Shown: piece after piece, positions 12,699 through 24,490 of the stretch | Layout: the number at the start of each line of letters is the position of its first letter | Numbering within the stretch: the stretch's first letter is position 1 | From: Spinacia oleracea | Taxonomy: Eukaryota > Streptophyta > Magnoliopsida > Caryophyllales > Amaranthaceae | Direction of reading: 5' to 3' | Assembly (NCBI RefSeq): GCF_020520425.1 | Contig: NC_079488.1 | Coordinates: 10,951,747 to 11,015,746, forward strand | DNA: 64,000 nt | Notes under the pieces: model-generated | The model's database searches: none | The model's input: the letters and a program-made list of their open reading frames with translations, nothing else | What the model was told of the DNA's origin: nothing | Translations under genes and position numbers: made by a program

Positions 12699-15080
12699 TC
12701 TATATACTATAGTAAAAGAGAGGAAATCAATGTGGAGCTGACAAATGCCGCTCTTTAATTTGCCTCTCTTATAGATATACAAAAATATTGGAAAAAAAGT
12801 ATTTGATTCTATAATTATTTTGTTAATTTGAACCTCATAAAAATATTTGATTCTATTTTCCTCAACAAAAAACAATTCATTCTACACATGGGAATTATTG
12901 TGTAAATTATATTTTCTATAATTTTGTAACAAATATGACCAATATAATATTATATTTTTTTGAAAAATTAATCCATTATACGGAATACATAGTAGGCTAA
13001 ACAATTGAATTATATTTTGGTCAATTTTTAACATCTGCATACGTAGTACTATACTAAAATAGAGGCAAATCGATGTAGAGCTGACAAAATGATATCTAAT
13101 GTACCTCTCTTATAATATAAATAACTATCTTATGATAAAATAATTAATATACTTCGTATTTATTTTACCTACAACGTACCTTCTATTTACTTATGGTAAT
13201 AATCGATTATACTACGAATTACTTATTTACTTATGACCAATAAATTTTTGGAGATGTTTAAGTATTAGATGATTACTCATATGCTTAAGAATGAGTCATA
13301 ATAACCGATTATACTACTAATCACTTATTTACTTATTTACTTATTCTACCTACAAATGTTTATACTCTGTACTATAGTTTGTGGAGATTGACAAACTATA
13401 TATGTATCTATATCTATATGTTCCGGCCGTACTATACCAAAAGAAAGTCAAATCGATGTGGAGATGACAAATGTCGCTATATGATTTGTCTCTCTATCTT
13501 ATAACATAAATAATGACTAATTGTAAACTACTAGATGCAGTATCAATTTTTGTTTAGAAATTATGTCATATACTGGATGCAGATATGTATAACAAATGTT
13601 TATCTTTGATCATTTATTATTTGTAATCCAATGAATCTTTGCATGCATTTTCTGATAATCGATATAGAAACTCTTATACTAATTGAACATGTACTATAAA
13701 TTATATTATTATAATACTAGCATCTTTCTAAGAATTAGTGTCATATAATGAGTACGGATATGAATAACAAACTTGAACTCTTAATTTTTATATTTTACAA
13801 GGTTGTCTCAAATATTTTATATGACCAATTTTAATTAACAAAATGAGACACATAGCCATATTTTTTTTATGACGGGCCCTAGCCTATATTTAATCTTAAA
13901 TATCAAAAACAAAATTTGCCACATTCTCATTATCGTAATATTTTTTCCATATATTTAAAATTTAGTTGAAAGGAAAATTGGATTATTTATCGAATACAGT
14001 GATGTCATATTGTCAATGGGGCAGGTTTTTTGGGAACCCCGTGCATTCGCCCCCAAGTGGATTATTTGTCGAAAGTAGTGACGGGACGAGGATAAATTTT
14101 AGATTGGACATGCATGCGTTGCTAATCCTTCATATAATTGATTATGAATATATATAAAAAAAAGTTACTACTAACTTACATATTATAATGTTTTATGTAT
14201 TTACTCAATTACTCTAATAAGACAAATGGATTATAAAAAACTCTAAAATAAGTTTTAAAATTCAAATCTATCTTACCAAAAACAACTGAGTCAAAGGGTG
14301 GGTTATTTTAGGCTGGGGTACTGGATACACCGGAGGGAAGTCATGAAGCAGGGATAAATTTTACTTTGTACCTCTCGAGACGGGAATTGAGAGTCGTGGG
14401 TTTCGTTCCTATCGTGGATAGAGGGGATGAAGATGAGAATTGTAGGCGAGTATAAGTATGTAGGTCTCGCCTCGCCTCAAAGTCACGTCTAACTGAATAA
14501 AATAAATGGTGTAGTTAGGTGTTAAGTGGTCGGGTAATTAATTTAATGGGGTGATTGTGCAAGTTTTAACTGTGTATTACTGTCGAAATGAAGGGTGGAT
14601 GAGATCATTAAGTTTATTCTTGACACAAGAGGTGAATGAAAGAGAAATTCAATTTATTTATGTACCCTCATTTATTTTAACTGTATGACACCGAATGCGA
14701 AATAACAAATATATCCATCATTAATTATAATTTGGAGGATAGCTATAAGATCTATTTTGATGATAATTGTCTACTGTATTTCATACTTCCTCCATTTTTT
14801 TTAATTGCACAATCTTAGATTTCACGTTTGCCAATGCACTATTTTAACCATTAATATCTCTCATTATACATTTGAAAAGATTATAAAAATTTGATAATTT
14901 GAAAGTATATTTCGAGACGAATCTAACAAGATTCCACATTTACATATAAATCACAAAAAATAACTATATGGGAATATGAGAATAGTCCTAAACCCTAAGA
15001 TGGTGCAATTAAAAAAAATGGAGGAAGTATAAATTCATGTTTAGATTATAAAATCGTGCATCGCACGGGTATTATACTAG
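12699..15080 (+). mobile_element. Helitron B, directly abutting Helitron A
   Basis: It starts TCTATATACTATAGTAAAAG at 12699, the base after the CTAG end of Helitron A. It ends with a GTGCATCGCAC hairpin and GGGTATTATACTAG at 15080, followed by T. The 2.38 kb body is related to Helitron A: for example the 'TGACGGGACGAGGAT' segment occurs near 11716 and 14079. It has no coding capacity. Two further decayed copies of the 5' end motif lie inside it near 13047 and 13432, so part of the body seems built from older Helitron 5' ends. Confidence 0.83.
14786..15027. mobile_element. Stowaway-like MITE inside Helitron B
   Basis: Perfect terminal inverted repeats of about 26 bp (beginning CTTCCTCCATTTTTTTTAAT) bound a 242-bp non-coding element. 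It is flanked by TA at 14784-14785 and 15028-15029, the target duplication of Tc1/mariner-type Stowaway elements. It sits close to the Helitron 3' end. Confidence 0.85.
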
Positions 15081-15955
15081 TACCTAAACTAAAAAGTAAA
15101 CTATAGAAAAAATATCTTGACTAAAACTATAAAAATACCTCCCTTAAAACTATAAAAAATAACAGGCTTAAACTTTAAAAGTATATCCCATAAAACTATG
15201 ATAGTAACGCCTAAACTATAAAATACACAGGTCTAAAGTATAGAAGTACCTTGACTAAACTTTAAAGGTAACAAGCCTAAACTATAAAAGTAACAAGTCT
15301 AAAAATATAAAAATTAACATGCCTAAACTATAAAAGTACTCCCCCTAAAACTATAAAAGTAACAGGCTTAAACTATAAAAGTACTCCCTCTAGATTTATA
15401 AGGTAACGTTTTAACTATAAGCGTACCTCCCCTAAAACTATAAAAAAAAGTAACAGATCTAAGCTATAGAAGTAACATAACTAAACTAAAAAAATACCTC
15501 CTCTAAATTATAAAAAAGTAACATGTCTAAACTATAGAAGTAACATACCTAAACTAAAAAGGTACCTCCCCTAAAACTACTCCGTATAAAAAAAGTAACA
15601 TGTCTAAACTATAGAAGTAACATAGCTAAACTATAAAAGTACTCCCTCTAAAACTATAAAGTAACGTTTAAACTATAAGCGTACCTCCCTTAAAACTATA
15701 AAAAAAAGTAACAGATCTAAACTATAGAAGTAACATACCTAAATTAAAAATAGTACCTTCTCTAAAATTATAAAAAAAGTAACATATCTAAACTATAGAA
15801 GTAACATACCTAAACTAAAAAAGTACCTCCTCTAAAATTATAAAAAAAGTAATATTTCTAAAGTATAGTAGTAACATACCTAAACTGAAAAAGTACCTCC
15901 CCTAAAACTATAAAAATAACAGGCTTAAACTATAAAAATAACTCCCCTAAAACTA
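15081..15955. repeat. A/T-rich minisatellite with ACTATAAAAGTAAC-type units
   Basis: About 870 bases of degenerate short repeats alternate phrases such as CTAAACTATAGAAGTAACAT and AAAGTACCTCCCCTAAAAC. The array resumes left of the Helitrons: 10405-10424 reads CCAAACTATAGAAGTAACA, which with the TACCTAAAC at 15081 matches an undisturbed unit near 15535-15555. The Helitron pair therefore landed inside the array. No open reading frame of note. Confidence 0.85.
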
Positions 15956-17179
15956 TTTTTTTAATAGTAATTAATTAGTTTATTTTTTATATTATTTTGA
16001 GTTGCTTATTATTCTGTATGTTATTATTGAAATACTTAAAATTAGATTGAGGGTTGTTACTCATAATATTATGTATTATAATAAAAGAAATGAAAAACTG
16101 TGTTCCAAGAAAAGGGAGAATAATTGGAGAAATGGAAAAGAGAGAAAAAAAAAAGCAATGAAAAAGTAGAAAATGTCGTGGCCTGTATTCGAACCCACGG
16201 CCTATCTAGTTGAAGATATCTATACCATAAGGAAGTCTAACCATTAAGCCAACAAACTTGCTTTTGATCTACGTGTTCCCGTTAAATTATAAAACAACTA
16301 CATTCCTATTGGAAGCGCTCAAATATCAAGTGTGAACGCGTCACACTATCAATTGATGGTGTGACTAGTCGCATATAAGAATATTTTTATTAAATTATAA
16401 ATATATTTATTACATTTATAAAATATTCTGAAGTGAATTTTAAATTAGAATTGCATTTAATCATTTATTTAAATATATTTTATTTAATTAAACATATTTC
16501 TTATTTCTATTTCGGGAAGAAGCTATTTTTTAAAAATAAATTAGGCAAATTATTTCTATTTTTGGAGAATAAACTAATTTAAAATGCAAGCTTAAATTAG
16601 AATTAGAAGGCACATCTTTTAATTTTAAAACAATGACTCAAGGGTCTTTTCCACCGGTTAATGAAACCCATAAAAGCTATAAATATAACCATTCATCCTA
16701 AAAATTGCTCACAAATTTTCATAAGCCCTAATTATATATTTTATCTTCTTTCTCTGTGCAAGTGTTGAATTGCAAGTGTGGCCCCTTATATTAGGTATAC
16801 AAGGTATACACATGTAGGGATGAAAGGATGTAAATGGGTAAGATTTCATGAAGGCTGTAACTTATTTAATGTTTTATGATGCCAATTTTCGGGTTTCCCT
16901 TGACTTCATTAAATCGGAGACTTATTTCCAGGAAGATATGTAATCTCCGTGGAGTACTATGTAAACCAAAAGGTAATTCACAAATCAAAATAACTCAGCA
17001 TGTGTACAGATTTTTTTTTACATTTTGCAATTAATAACTTTGTTTCCGTACTCACCTTGTAGAGAAATAACTCCTAAGCCACCTTCTACGGAGAAAAACA
17101 TCAAATTATCGAAAACATATCATCTGGATTTACTTTATGACGGGACAATATGGCTTCACAGATAGGCTAGTATATACTA
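15956..17179. other. Non-coding stretch with a possible decayed promoter
   Basis: A/T-rich sequence without a supported gene. A TATA-like TATAAATATAAC near 16678 followed by T/C-rich leader-like sequence could be the remains of a transposon or gene promoter, but no coding region follows. A tRNA-like head near 16180-16256 is listed separately. Confidence 0.4.
16175..16256 (-). other. tRNA-like pol III head (possible SINE remnant)
   Basis: On the minus strand, TGGCTTAATGG (16241-16251) fits the internal box A of tRNA genes and GGTTCGAATAC (16185-16195) is close to box B. A proper cloverleaf was not found and the spacing fits a tRNA-derived SINE head better than a gene. No clear tail or target duplication is seen. 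Low confidence. Confidence 0.35.
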
Positions 17180-17417
17180 GACCTGTTTTGAATGGACACG
17201 TTTGTCAATGCATAATTTTGACCACCAATTTCTTTAACTACATATTATAAAAACTTATAAAAATATTAATATTTTGAAAATATATATTAAGATGAAGCCA
17301 ACAATATATTATATACTAACATTTGTTTTCATATACTAGAAATAAAATAGGGTTAAAGTGACTTATGTAAATAATGCAAAAAGTCAAAATAGATCGAGTA
17401 TCAAGGGACGGAGGGAG
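17180..17417. mobile_element. Decayed Stowaway-like MITE
   Basis: The right end AGGGACGGAGGGAG followed by TA (17418-17419) is a Stowaway terminus. The interior matches the intact MITE at 36758-37017, including ATATTAATATTTTGAAAATA-like sequence. The left terminus is too changed to place exactly. Confidence 0.65.
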
Positions 17418-17582
17418 TATGATTCATGCGCACTATTTGTCACGATATTGCAGCGCAACAAGTAGATGTATACTCTTTATTACAATGTTCAAATAAATTA
17501 TTTAATAATAAAGTAAATAAAGCTCACATAAAATACAAATTGATTCAACCATGTCACATAGCACAAAGATGAGGGTGACATA

Positions 17583-18209
17583 TTAAGCAGTGCCAAATAT
17601 TCTTTTTATCCGCGTTACTTCTTCGTGACTCAAGAGTGTAATTTGCTCGGCTATATCACCAGGTAAATTACCAGCGAATAAGGAAGGAGTAGTTAGTTGT
17701 AGTCCTGGATTTGCACCATTCAAGCTAACAAATGCAGTTGCTGGAGTTCTACCAACATTGATTTGGAAGTGAAGCATGGCTTGTGGAAACACCATAACAT
17801 CGTTTACTTCTAATCTTTTGTAGTATGCAGTGTTGTTTGAGTCAATAAACCCTGCAATGATTGAACCTCTTGCGATTATAATAACTTCAGAAGTACGGTG
17901 AGAATGTAGTGGGATCACTCCTCCCACGGCAAAGTCTAACCTCCCCATAGTGATGCCTAAACCATTTAAGGCAGGAAATGCATTTGAAAATGCAAGAGTC
18001 ACATTATTTCCGAAAATATTAGTGGTGGCCTTTTCACCCCGAAAACCGGTGTAAACGAAATCGTCGGTTGTGACTGTAGAAGAATCTTTGCATGCATATC
18101 CTTGAGGTCCCCTAGGAAGACTAGGATCTCCGACACAGAAGTCGAGTTCTATGGCATGTGAGAGAGAGGCTAGGAGAGAGAAGATGAAGAAAAATGAAAG
18201 GCTACTCAT
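17583..18209 (-). CDS. Germin-like protein, ABP19-like (GLP1)
   Basis: Intact intronless gene for a 208-residue secreted cupin. I start at the Met of MSSLSFFFIF because it begins a clear 19-residue signal peptide ending SHA and gives the same length as the paralogues; the in-frame Met at 18368 lies upstream of the TATA box. The mature chain opens IELDFC. Cys25 and Cys40 can form the germin disulfide. The metal ligands of the cupin fold are present: His102, His104, Glu108 in the first motif and His147 in the second. Asn126 (NNT context) and Asn69 (NVT) are likely glycosylation sites. Oddly, the usual Gly that opens the second cupin motif is Asn136 here (NDVMVFP). Germin-like proteins are apoplastic oligomers, some with superoxide dismutase activity; the activity here is not shown by sequence. 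Confidence 0.95.
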   Translation of the reverse strand: MSSLSFFFIFSLLASLSHAIELDFCVGDPSLPRGPQGYACKDSSTVTTDDFVYTGFRGEKATTNIFGNNVTLAFSNAFPALNGLGITMGRLDFAVGGVIPLHSHRTSEVIIIARGSIIAGFIDSNNTAYYKRLEVNDVMVFPQAMLHFQINVGRTPATAFVSLNGANPGLQLTTPSLFAGNLPGDIAEQITLLSHEEVTRIKRIFGTA

Positions 18210-18284
18210 TTTGTAAGCTCTGGTTGATATTAATGGTAAGGGATATATTGAGTTGTGGATTGGATTGTTGTATATATTGTACCC

Positions 18285-18292
18285 TTTATATA
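18285..18292 (-). promoter_or_regulatory. TATA box of GLP1
   Basis: TATATAAA on the minus strand, about 75 bases upstream of the chosen start codon. GLP2 and GLP4 have the same motif at similar distance, which supports the promoter and the start choice. Confidence 0.75.
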
Positions 18293-18299
18293 GAGAACT

Positions 18300-19280
18300 T
18301 CTTTGATGAGGATGGCTTGAATTGTTCATATGAAGCCAAAGGTGGCTAAGGTGCCGTAGCAAAGTCAAGATGTTGTGCCTAGTTCAATAAATTCATCAAC
18401 TTCTTATTAGAGGAATAAATTTTCTCAACATTAAATAATTGTTTCATTTTTATTTTATTTTCTTAATTTAATAACATATTGTTTCTTGGATAGTGGTTTA
18501 TTATCTACGTAGTATTTTGTTTTCGGTGGACCTAAAAAGTTTTATCTCTTAATTTATATTAATAAATTAATAAAATAACTAATTAATCAATTAATCATCA
18601 AATGAGCAAAAGAAACAACTTTAAAGACACGTATATTTACATATTTACGGTACTTGAAAATAAGACAAAGACTTTTTTTAGTGCGAATTAATTACAAACG
18701 TAATACAATTTACAATTAAGGCTTATGAGATCCAAACCTGAAACTTATGATACATATAATCTCAATTTTAACCATTAAACCGATATCTCATTGGTAATAA
18801 TACGGAGAATCTCAAATAATGGAATACACACTATTAGTTTTTGTTTCACGTCAATATAGGCAAGTGTGATGCGTCAAAGTATGTATAAAAAATAGTTATA
18901 GTATGGGTTCACATTATAGGCACTACCCTATTCAACTTATGAGGGCTTCGTAACGATCAATACAATAATTCATACTAGATTAACACGTAGTGCGTACAAA
19001 CTTGATGGCATTGTAATGTCATCGGTTCTTTAAAAAATTACTTAATAAAAATGTTTTTTTATTGGTTTTAAATACTCCATCCATTACGTAAATATTAGTA
19101 TTTTTTTCGAATCTTATCTTTATTGGCAGTTGAAAAAATGTTCTAATTTCTTTCCAATACGTTTTTCAAAATATATTCATGTGGGCTCTTGTTTTGTTCG
19201 TCTCAATGTGTAGTTTAACAATATCAATTTTTTAATATTTATTTAACGTACGTATTTGAAGATAATATTGAGTTGGTACG
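18300..19280. other. GLP1 upstream region, non-coding
   Basis: A/T-rich sequence between the GLP1 promoter and the CACTA element. No coding region, RNA gene or well-bounded repeat was recognised. Confidence 0.5.
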
Positions 19281-19299
19281 GATCACTAGTGGAATAAGG

Positions 19300-19655
19300 C
19301 TCATTTGCATCGCACATTTAAGTGCATTTGCGTCGCACATTGCGCGTGGCAAAAGCTCTCGACGCAAATGACTAAAAGTCATTTGCATCGCACATATGTG
19401 CGACGCAAATGACCCTCATTTGCGTCGCACATTAAGCAAATGTGCGATGCAAATGACTTTTCAGGCACCATGTTGAAAAGTCATTTGCCTCGCACATTAG
19501 CTTAATGTGCGACGCAAATGACTTTTCTTGCGCCATGTTGAAAAGTCATTTGCGTCGCGCATTAGCTAAATGTGCGACGCAAATGACGTTTTTGGTGCCA
19601 TGCTGAAAAGTCATTTGCCTCGCACATTAGCTAAATGTGCGTGGCAAATGACTTT
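19300..19655. repeat. Subterminal inverted and direct repeats of the CACTA element
   Basis: At least six copies of CATTTGCGTCGCACATT-like sequence in alternating orientation, with the spacer phrase GTTGAAAAGTCATTTGC repeated three times. Pairs form strong hairpins such as GTCATTTGC...GCAAATGAC. This is the usual layout of CACTA subterminal transposase-binding sites. Confidence 0.88.
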
Positions 19656-20691
19656 TTGTTTTTTTTTAAAAAAAAGACCTCCACAATTTATTTATTTAAT
19701 CTGCACTATATATGTAGATTAAAATAAACAAAATGTGAAAGTCTTAGTTATATTTTCCCTCACACTAACAATATACAAATTAACATTCAATTTCAACAAT
19801 AAAATAGTCTACAAAAATTAAAATAAAATGATATCAATAAAAGGGAACATTCCGGAGCATTCTACTTCCATGACTTGCGTAAGAAAGAGGTATATAGATC
19901 TAGAAAATATCTGTTGAAGCTGCATCAAAGGAAACATGATACATACAGTTTGGGAAGTATCCTTCAATACCTCTAACCTCTCAAGTTATCAAATCCTATT
20001 TCACGTATTAGCCTTTGACATTATTTAATGGGCAATGCTACAGGGTATTATTAGAAAAATTATACAAATTAACTAACAATCTTGCATATTACACTAACAA
20101 TATTTTACTGGCGATGCCATCAGAGTATCAGGTATACTTTTAGTTCTCTTTCCCTCTTCCGATATCATAGCTATCAAGCTGTAAATAAAAAATTTGAAGG
20201 AAAAAAGTTAGAGCAACATCAGGAATTAAGAAGAAAGCTTATCATAAAGAAACAAGAAATCACAAGGACTCGAATTACAACAAAACAGTTAACATCTGCA
20301 AAGAGCACATATTCACAGCATAAAAAGCCTTCCATTAGTATTGTATATGCTTCTTCCATTCTTTATTACAGGCAACATCAATATATGAAAGAGCTACTGC
20401 AAACTACAACAAATCCCCATAGGAACGTTGAATAAACAAACTCAGACCCTAACTTTCCAAAGAAAAACCCATCCAAATTCTACTAGTAAACCAATTAAAA
20501 AGAATAGTTGAAAGCTAACCATCAAAAGAACTCATATTACTAAGAATTGGACATGGAAAACAATTGAAAAAGTCTTACTTATTTCAAAAAGTAGGCCAAT
20601 GTTACAGTAGAACACATAGAAGTACACTCAAGTAAACGATTAGGCAAATTAAGTCCAATGACGCTGTAGATATAATTGGCGGGGGGGTGGC

Positions 20692-21010
20692 TTACTTGCT
20701 CTCTGTGAACCTAGGGCTAGGGCGTAAGCACTTCAGGTAGCCATCCCAAGGAACCTTTTTCAGGCCTGCTCTATGAGAGATCATGTCTCTGACCCTGCAA
20801 AAAGAAATAGATACAATAGGCAACAAATTGATCCGGTATCCAACATAACATGTCTATATAAATGTACCAGAGAGAGAAATATTCATTCACCTCTCGGCAA
20901 ATTCGATGGGAGTCTCTCCAGGTTTTATTGTTTGGGGCTCTAGATACCAAACATCACAAACAACGGCCCAAGATGTCATTAGCTGAAGCAGGTGTGTAGT
21001 AAATGACTGC
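20692..21010 (-). pseudogene. Captured GPAT9 fragment (last two exons)
   Basis: Two exon-like blocks on the minus strand, 21010-20891 and 20794-20692, are each bounded by AG acceptors; the first ends at a GT donor and the second at a stop. They read as SFTTHLLQLMTSWAVVCDVW, then YLEPQTIKPGETPIEFAER, then VRDMISHRAGLKKVPWDGYL. This is the C-terminal part of plant glycerol-3-phosphate acyltransferase 9, an ER enzyme of membrane and storage lipid synthesis. The acyltransferase catalytic motifs lie further upstream in that family and are absent. The last residues (CLRPSPRFTESK) end sooner than I recall for GPAT9. The genes flank no promoter of their own; the fragment is transposon cargo. Identification is from remembered family sequence. 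Confidence 0.82.
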
Positions 21011-23099
21011 CTGCATATACATAGTTCAGAATTTCCCCAAGATAACCAGACATTCAAAAGAGCAAAGCTATCAAAGATTACCAAACAAATTTTCAGCATG
21101 AATTTTTATTTTATCCAATCCACACAACGAGAAACTATTTCATTATATGCTCTGGATATTCAACACTTAATTTATCATCAAATTCAAATCAATCACTTAA
21201 TTTATTATCAAATGCACAGGCGCACAACGAAACTCATATAAAAAATTGAAAAAAAATACTTGAATTCACAAACTAACCAACATAACTAAACCCCAAATTT
21301 ATATTAAAAAAATTCAGAGCAAATTAATTAAACATGGAAATCAAGATAGGACATAGAATATACCTGAGCATCAAGGTAGCCAAGGACGGGCGGCGAGTTA
21401 AACTAGAGCTCCAACACCAACAATTCGTGATCCAGTAGTGTGGTGTGTTTGACAGCCTTAAAAAACTAAGCCTTTCTGCTTCAGGATGTCACCTTTCTCC
21501 CCGCGCCGAAACCTAGGGTTTCGCCCCTCTTCCCATTTTCGCAGAGCTCGAATTTTCAGATTAAATAGAAAGGGGCGGCTTGGTGAGAGAAGACTTCGAA
21601 TGGATAAGGTTGACTCTGAATTTTTGAAGGTGAGATGGGAGGTGTTGGAGTTCCGGCAATGGAGATTTGGAAAGGAGGAGGAGAGAGAAGGAGAGGAGGC
21701 GAAAAGTTTGTTCGACCTGGATCTATGCGAGAAAATAAATGAAAAAATATAAAAGGGTCACTTGCGTCGTTCAATTATACGCGTGTGACGCAATTTAAGA
21801 GTAAACTGCGTCGCTGATTTACTAATCACCGACGCAAATAATTAAATTAACTTGTATAGGTCCATTTGCGTCACAGATTAGTAAATCACCGACGCAAAGC
21901 ATATTTACAAATCAAAATGTGTATTTTTGCGTCGCTCATTTGAATGAGCGAGGCAATTGTACCGACGTAAATGAGCGTTTTTGCACTAGTGGATGAAAAA
22001 GTTAAAAGGGACCTAATATTTAAGAACAATAGAGTATATACTATCTCTATTTCACAATAATTTTAACATTTTGAATTTTACACTATTCATAAACTCGGCT
22101 TTGACCATTGTTTGTATTTATAGTACCTCCGTTTCAAATTGATCCTTACATTGTGCTTCATAGACATGAATATTTACTACCTTACCCCTTTTATCCCACA
22201 ACATTTATAATTTATCTCTCATTTTCTTTTTTTTTTTTTTTTTTGATAAGCAAGTAAGATATATTATTCCATCAACAAGTACAAATCCACCAAAGATCAA
22301 GAGGACAGGCCCCTCTGATCAGAAACAACCACTGGAATTAAAAAAAAACCAGTGAACACTACCCTGTAACCAGGGCTAAAAATCAACTATAATCCCTAGC
22401 ACTCACAGCTCTAGGTAACACAGCAATGATCCTGTTATGTACAGTCTTCTGTATAAGATCACACACCTTATCAACCCTTCTGATTTGCATATTCCATAGG
22501 GCATTATTTCTTTCTTTCCATATATGGCAAACTGTACAAAGTATACCAGTGGCAAGCACTCCTTTCCTAAATCTGGAAATGTTCCTTTTCTGTAACCAAT
22601 GAAACACACTGTGAAGATCAGTATGGACTAGGGGAATACCTAGCCATTCAGAAATCTGAATCCAGCATTGTGTACTATATACACATCTAAAAATCAGATG
22701 GTTATGGTTTTCTACCTCTGTACCACACAGAAGGCAAAGATTATCAGGTGTAACACCAATTTTCATCATTTTCTCCTTTGTGTTAAGTCTCTCCAGCATA
22801 GCCAGCCAAGCAATAAATCTATGCTTTGGAACTCCCAATCTGTCCCAGATGGCATTGGTCCATTGCAGTCTAACATTGCCAGGTAACAAACTACAATAAG
22901 CCTGTTTGATGGAGTATTTAGGCAAAGCCACCAATTGATCAGTGTTAAATACCCTTTCATTATATCTTTTACTTGGAAAATTGTTCTCCAGTACCAACTG
23001 TCACCAGCTTTAGGAACATAGTCCCACCAGTTCCTATCTTTGATGTAAACTGAGTGCACCCATTTCACCCATACATTATCTTTTTTTGTGGCAATCATC

Positions 23100-24490
23100 T
23101 GAAGGAAATAGTGCCCTTGGTCCAAGTATGCATATAATATTAAGTCTAATAAATGCGGTTCAGTATTAATTAACAAGTTAATAATTCAGTGAGATCAAGT
23201 GAGCTGAATGCCTAGCTAGGGCCGCTTCAGTTCAAGTGGAATTAATGATATTAATCCACAGCTTACTCTTGACTGAACCCGTAGGGTCACACAAATAGTA
23301 CGTAAACGGATCAAGTATTTAATGGCATTAAATACTCCATCTATGGATATTCGGAATCGACGGATCTTGGTTTCAGTGGGAGCTGAGATCGTCACAAGCA
23401 AGAAATGAATACTCCGGAAATGATGATATTGCCGGAAACGGAAATATGGATCGTATCGGAAATATAAATATTATCCAAGTCGTAGAAGTTGCCGGAAACG
23501 GAAACATGGTACGTATCGGAAAATATTATCGGAAATGGAAAAATTGCCAGAATCGGAAATATTGCCGGAAACGGAAATATTGTCAGAATCGGAAATATTA
23601 TCGGAATGGAAAATAATTCCGGAAACGGAAATATTAAATATTTGTTCGAAACGGAAATTAATTCCGGAATTGGAAATATTAAATATTGTTCGTATCGGAA
23701 ATGAATTCCGGAACCGGGAATTTAATCAGAAGCGCATCGTACAAATTAGCATCGGACGAGGCATGCTAGACGAAGGCCCAGCACGAAGCCAGGCCCGCGC
23801 CCAGCAAGCCGAGCGCCCAACATGGAGCTGCCACGCCTCGCCAGGCCCAGCGCAAGGCCAGGCCCAGCAAGGCCTTGGCGCGCGCACGCTAGGCGTGCTG
23901 TTGGGCTGCGAGCAACGGCAGCTCGTGCGGGCCGCAAGGCCTGCGCGGGTGGTGCGATGCTCGTGGCCTTACGATGCTCATGTTCGTAACGAATCCTAAT
24001 CCTATCGGAATTCGTGTATTGATTAAATCCTAATCCTAATAATATTATATTTATTATTTAGAGTTCAAGTTGGATTCTAATTAATAAATCCAAATCCTAG
24101 TAGGATTATAATTCCTTTTCCATACCTCTATAAATAGGAGCCTAGGGTCATAATTTATAGAGACAATTGAAGTATTCTAAAGGTAAGATTTTGAAGAAAA
24201 ATCAGCCATACACTTGCACCTAATAGCCGAAATTCCTAAGCTACCTTAAGAGCGATTCTAGTTGGTCAAGCTTAAGGCGGATCCGGACATGCTGTGGACT
24301 ATCTACGGAGGGACGACACTTGGAGTCCCAAAGACTTGTTCTTGTTCGGTTCGGGCGCAGCTAGGGAGGGCACGCAACAAAGTGTATGCATCTAAACTAT
24401 GCTAAATGATTATGTGTAAATAATATGCTTTTCTGGCTTTATGGTTTTTCCGCATGATTTATGTTTTGTCATATGAATCATAACCTAACA
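23100..24490 (+). repeat. 5' LTR of the nested element
   Basis: Begins TGAAGGAAATAG after the target duplication and ends AACCTAACA just before the primer site. It contains a block of CGGAAATATT-type short repeats (about 23425-23725), a G/C-rich block (about 23750-23990) and a TATA box (CTATAAATAG near 24127). The end of the transcribed part lies near the CTTGTTCTTGTTCGG phrase at 24340. Confidence 0.88.

Larger units (their letters stand above)
19284..21991. mobile_element. Non-autonomous CACTA transposon carrying a GPAT9 fragment (Pack-CACTA)
   Basis: The left end CACTAGTGGAATAAGGCTCA and the right end (reverse complement CACTAGTGCAAAAACGCTCA) are inverted repeats of the CACTA (En/Spm) type. 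They are flanked by a 3-bp duplication, GAT, at 19281-19283 and 21992-21994. Both ends are rich in subterminal copies of TTGCGTCGCACATT-like motifs in both orientations (19300-19655 and 21755-21985), where the transposase of this family is known to bind. No transposase gene lies within the 2.7 kb. A captured host gene fragment lies at 20692-21010. Confidence 0.93.

Noticed and set aside
18210-18368. N-terminal extension of GLP1 from an upstream Met
   Set aside because: It would start upstream of the TATA box, and the internal Met gives a proper signal peptide and the paralogue length.
20082-20435. 117-residue frame in the first CACTA element
   Set aside because: Low-complexity and basic, not matching a transposase or the captured GPAT9 exons.
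23129-23153. Left end of the nested LTR at TGCATATAAT or TGCGGTTCAG
   Set aside because: The 5-bp duplication TCATC and the resumption of the LINE frame place the end at 23100 instead.
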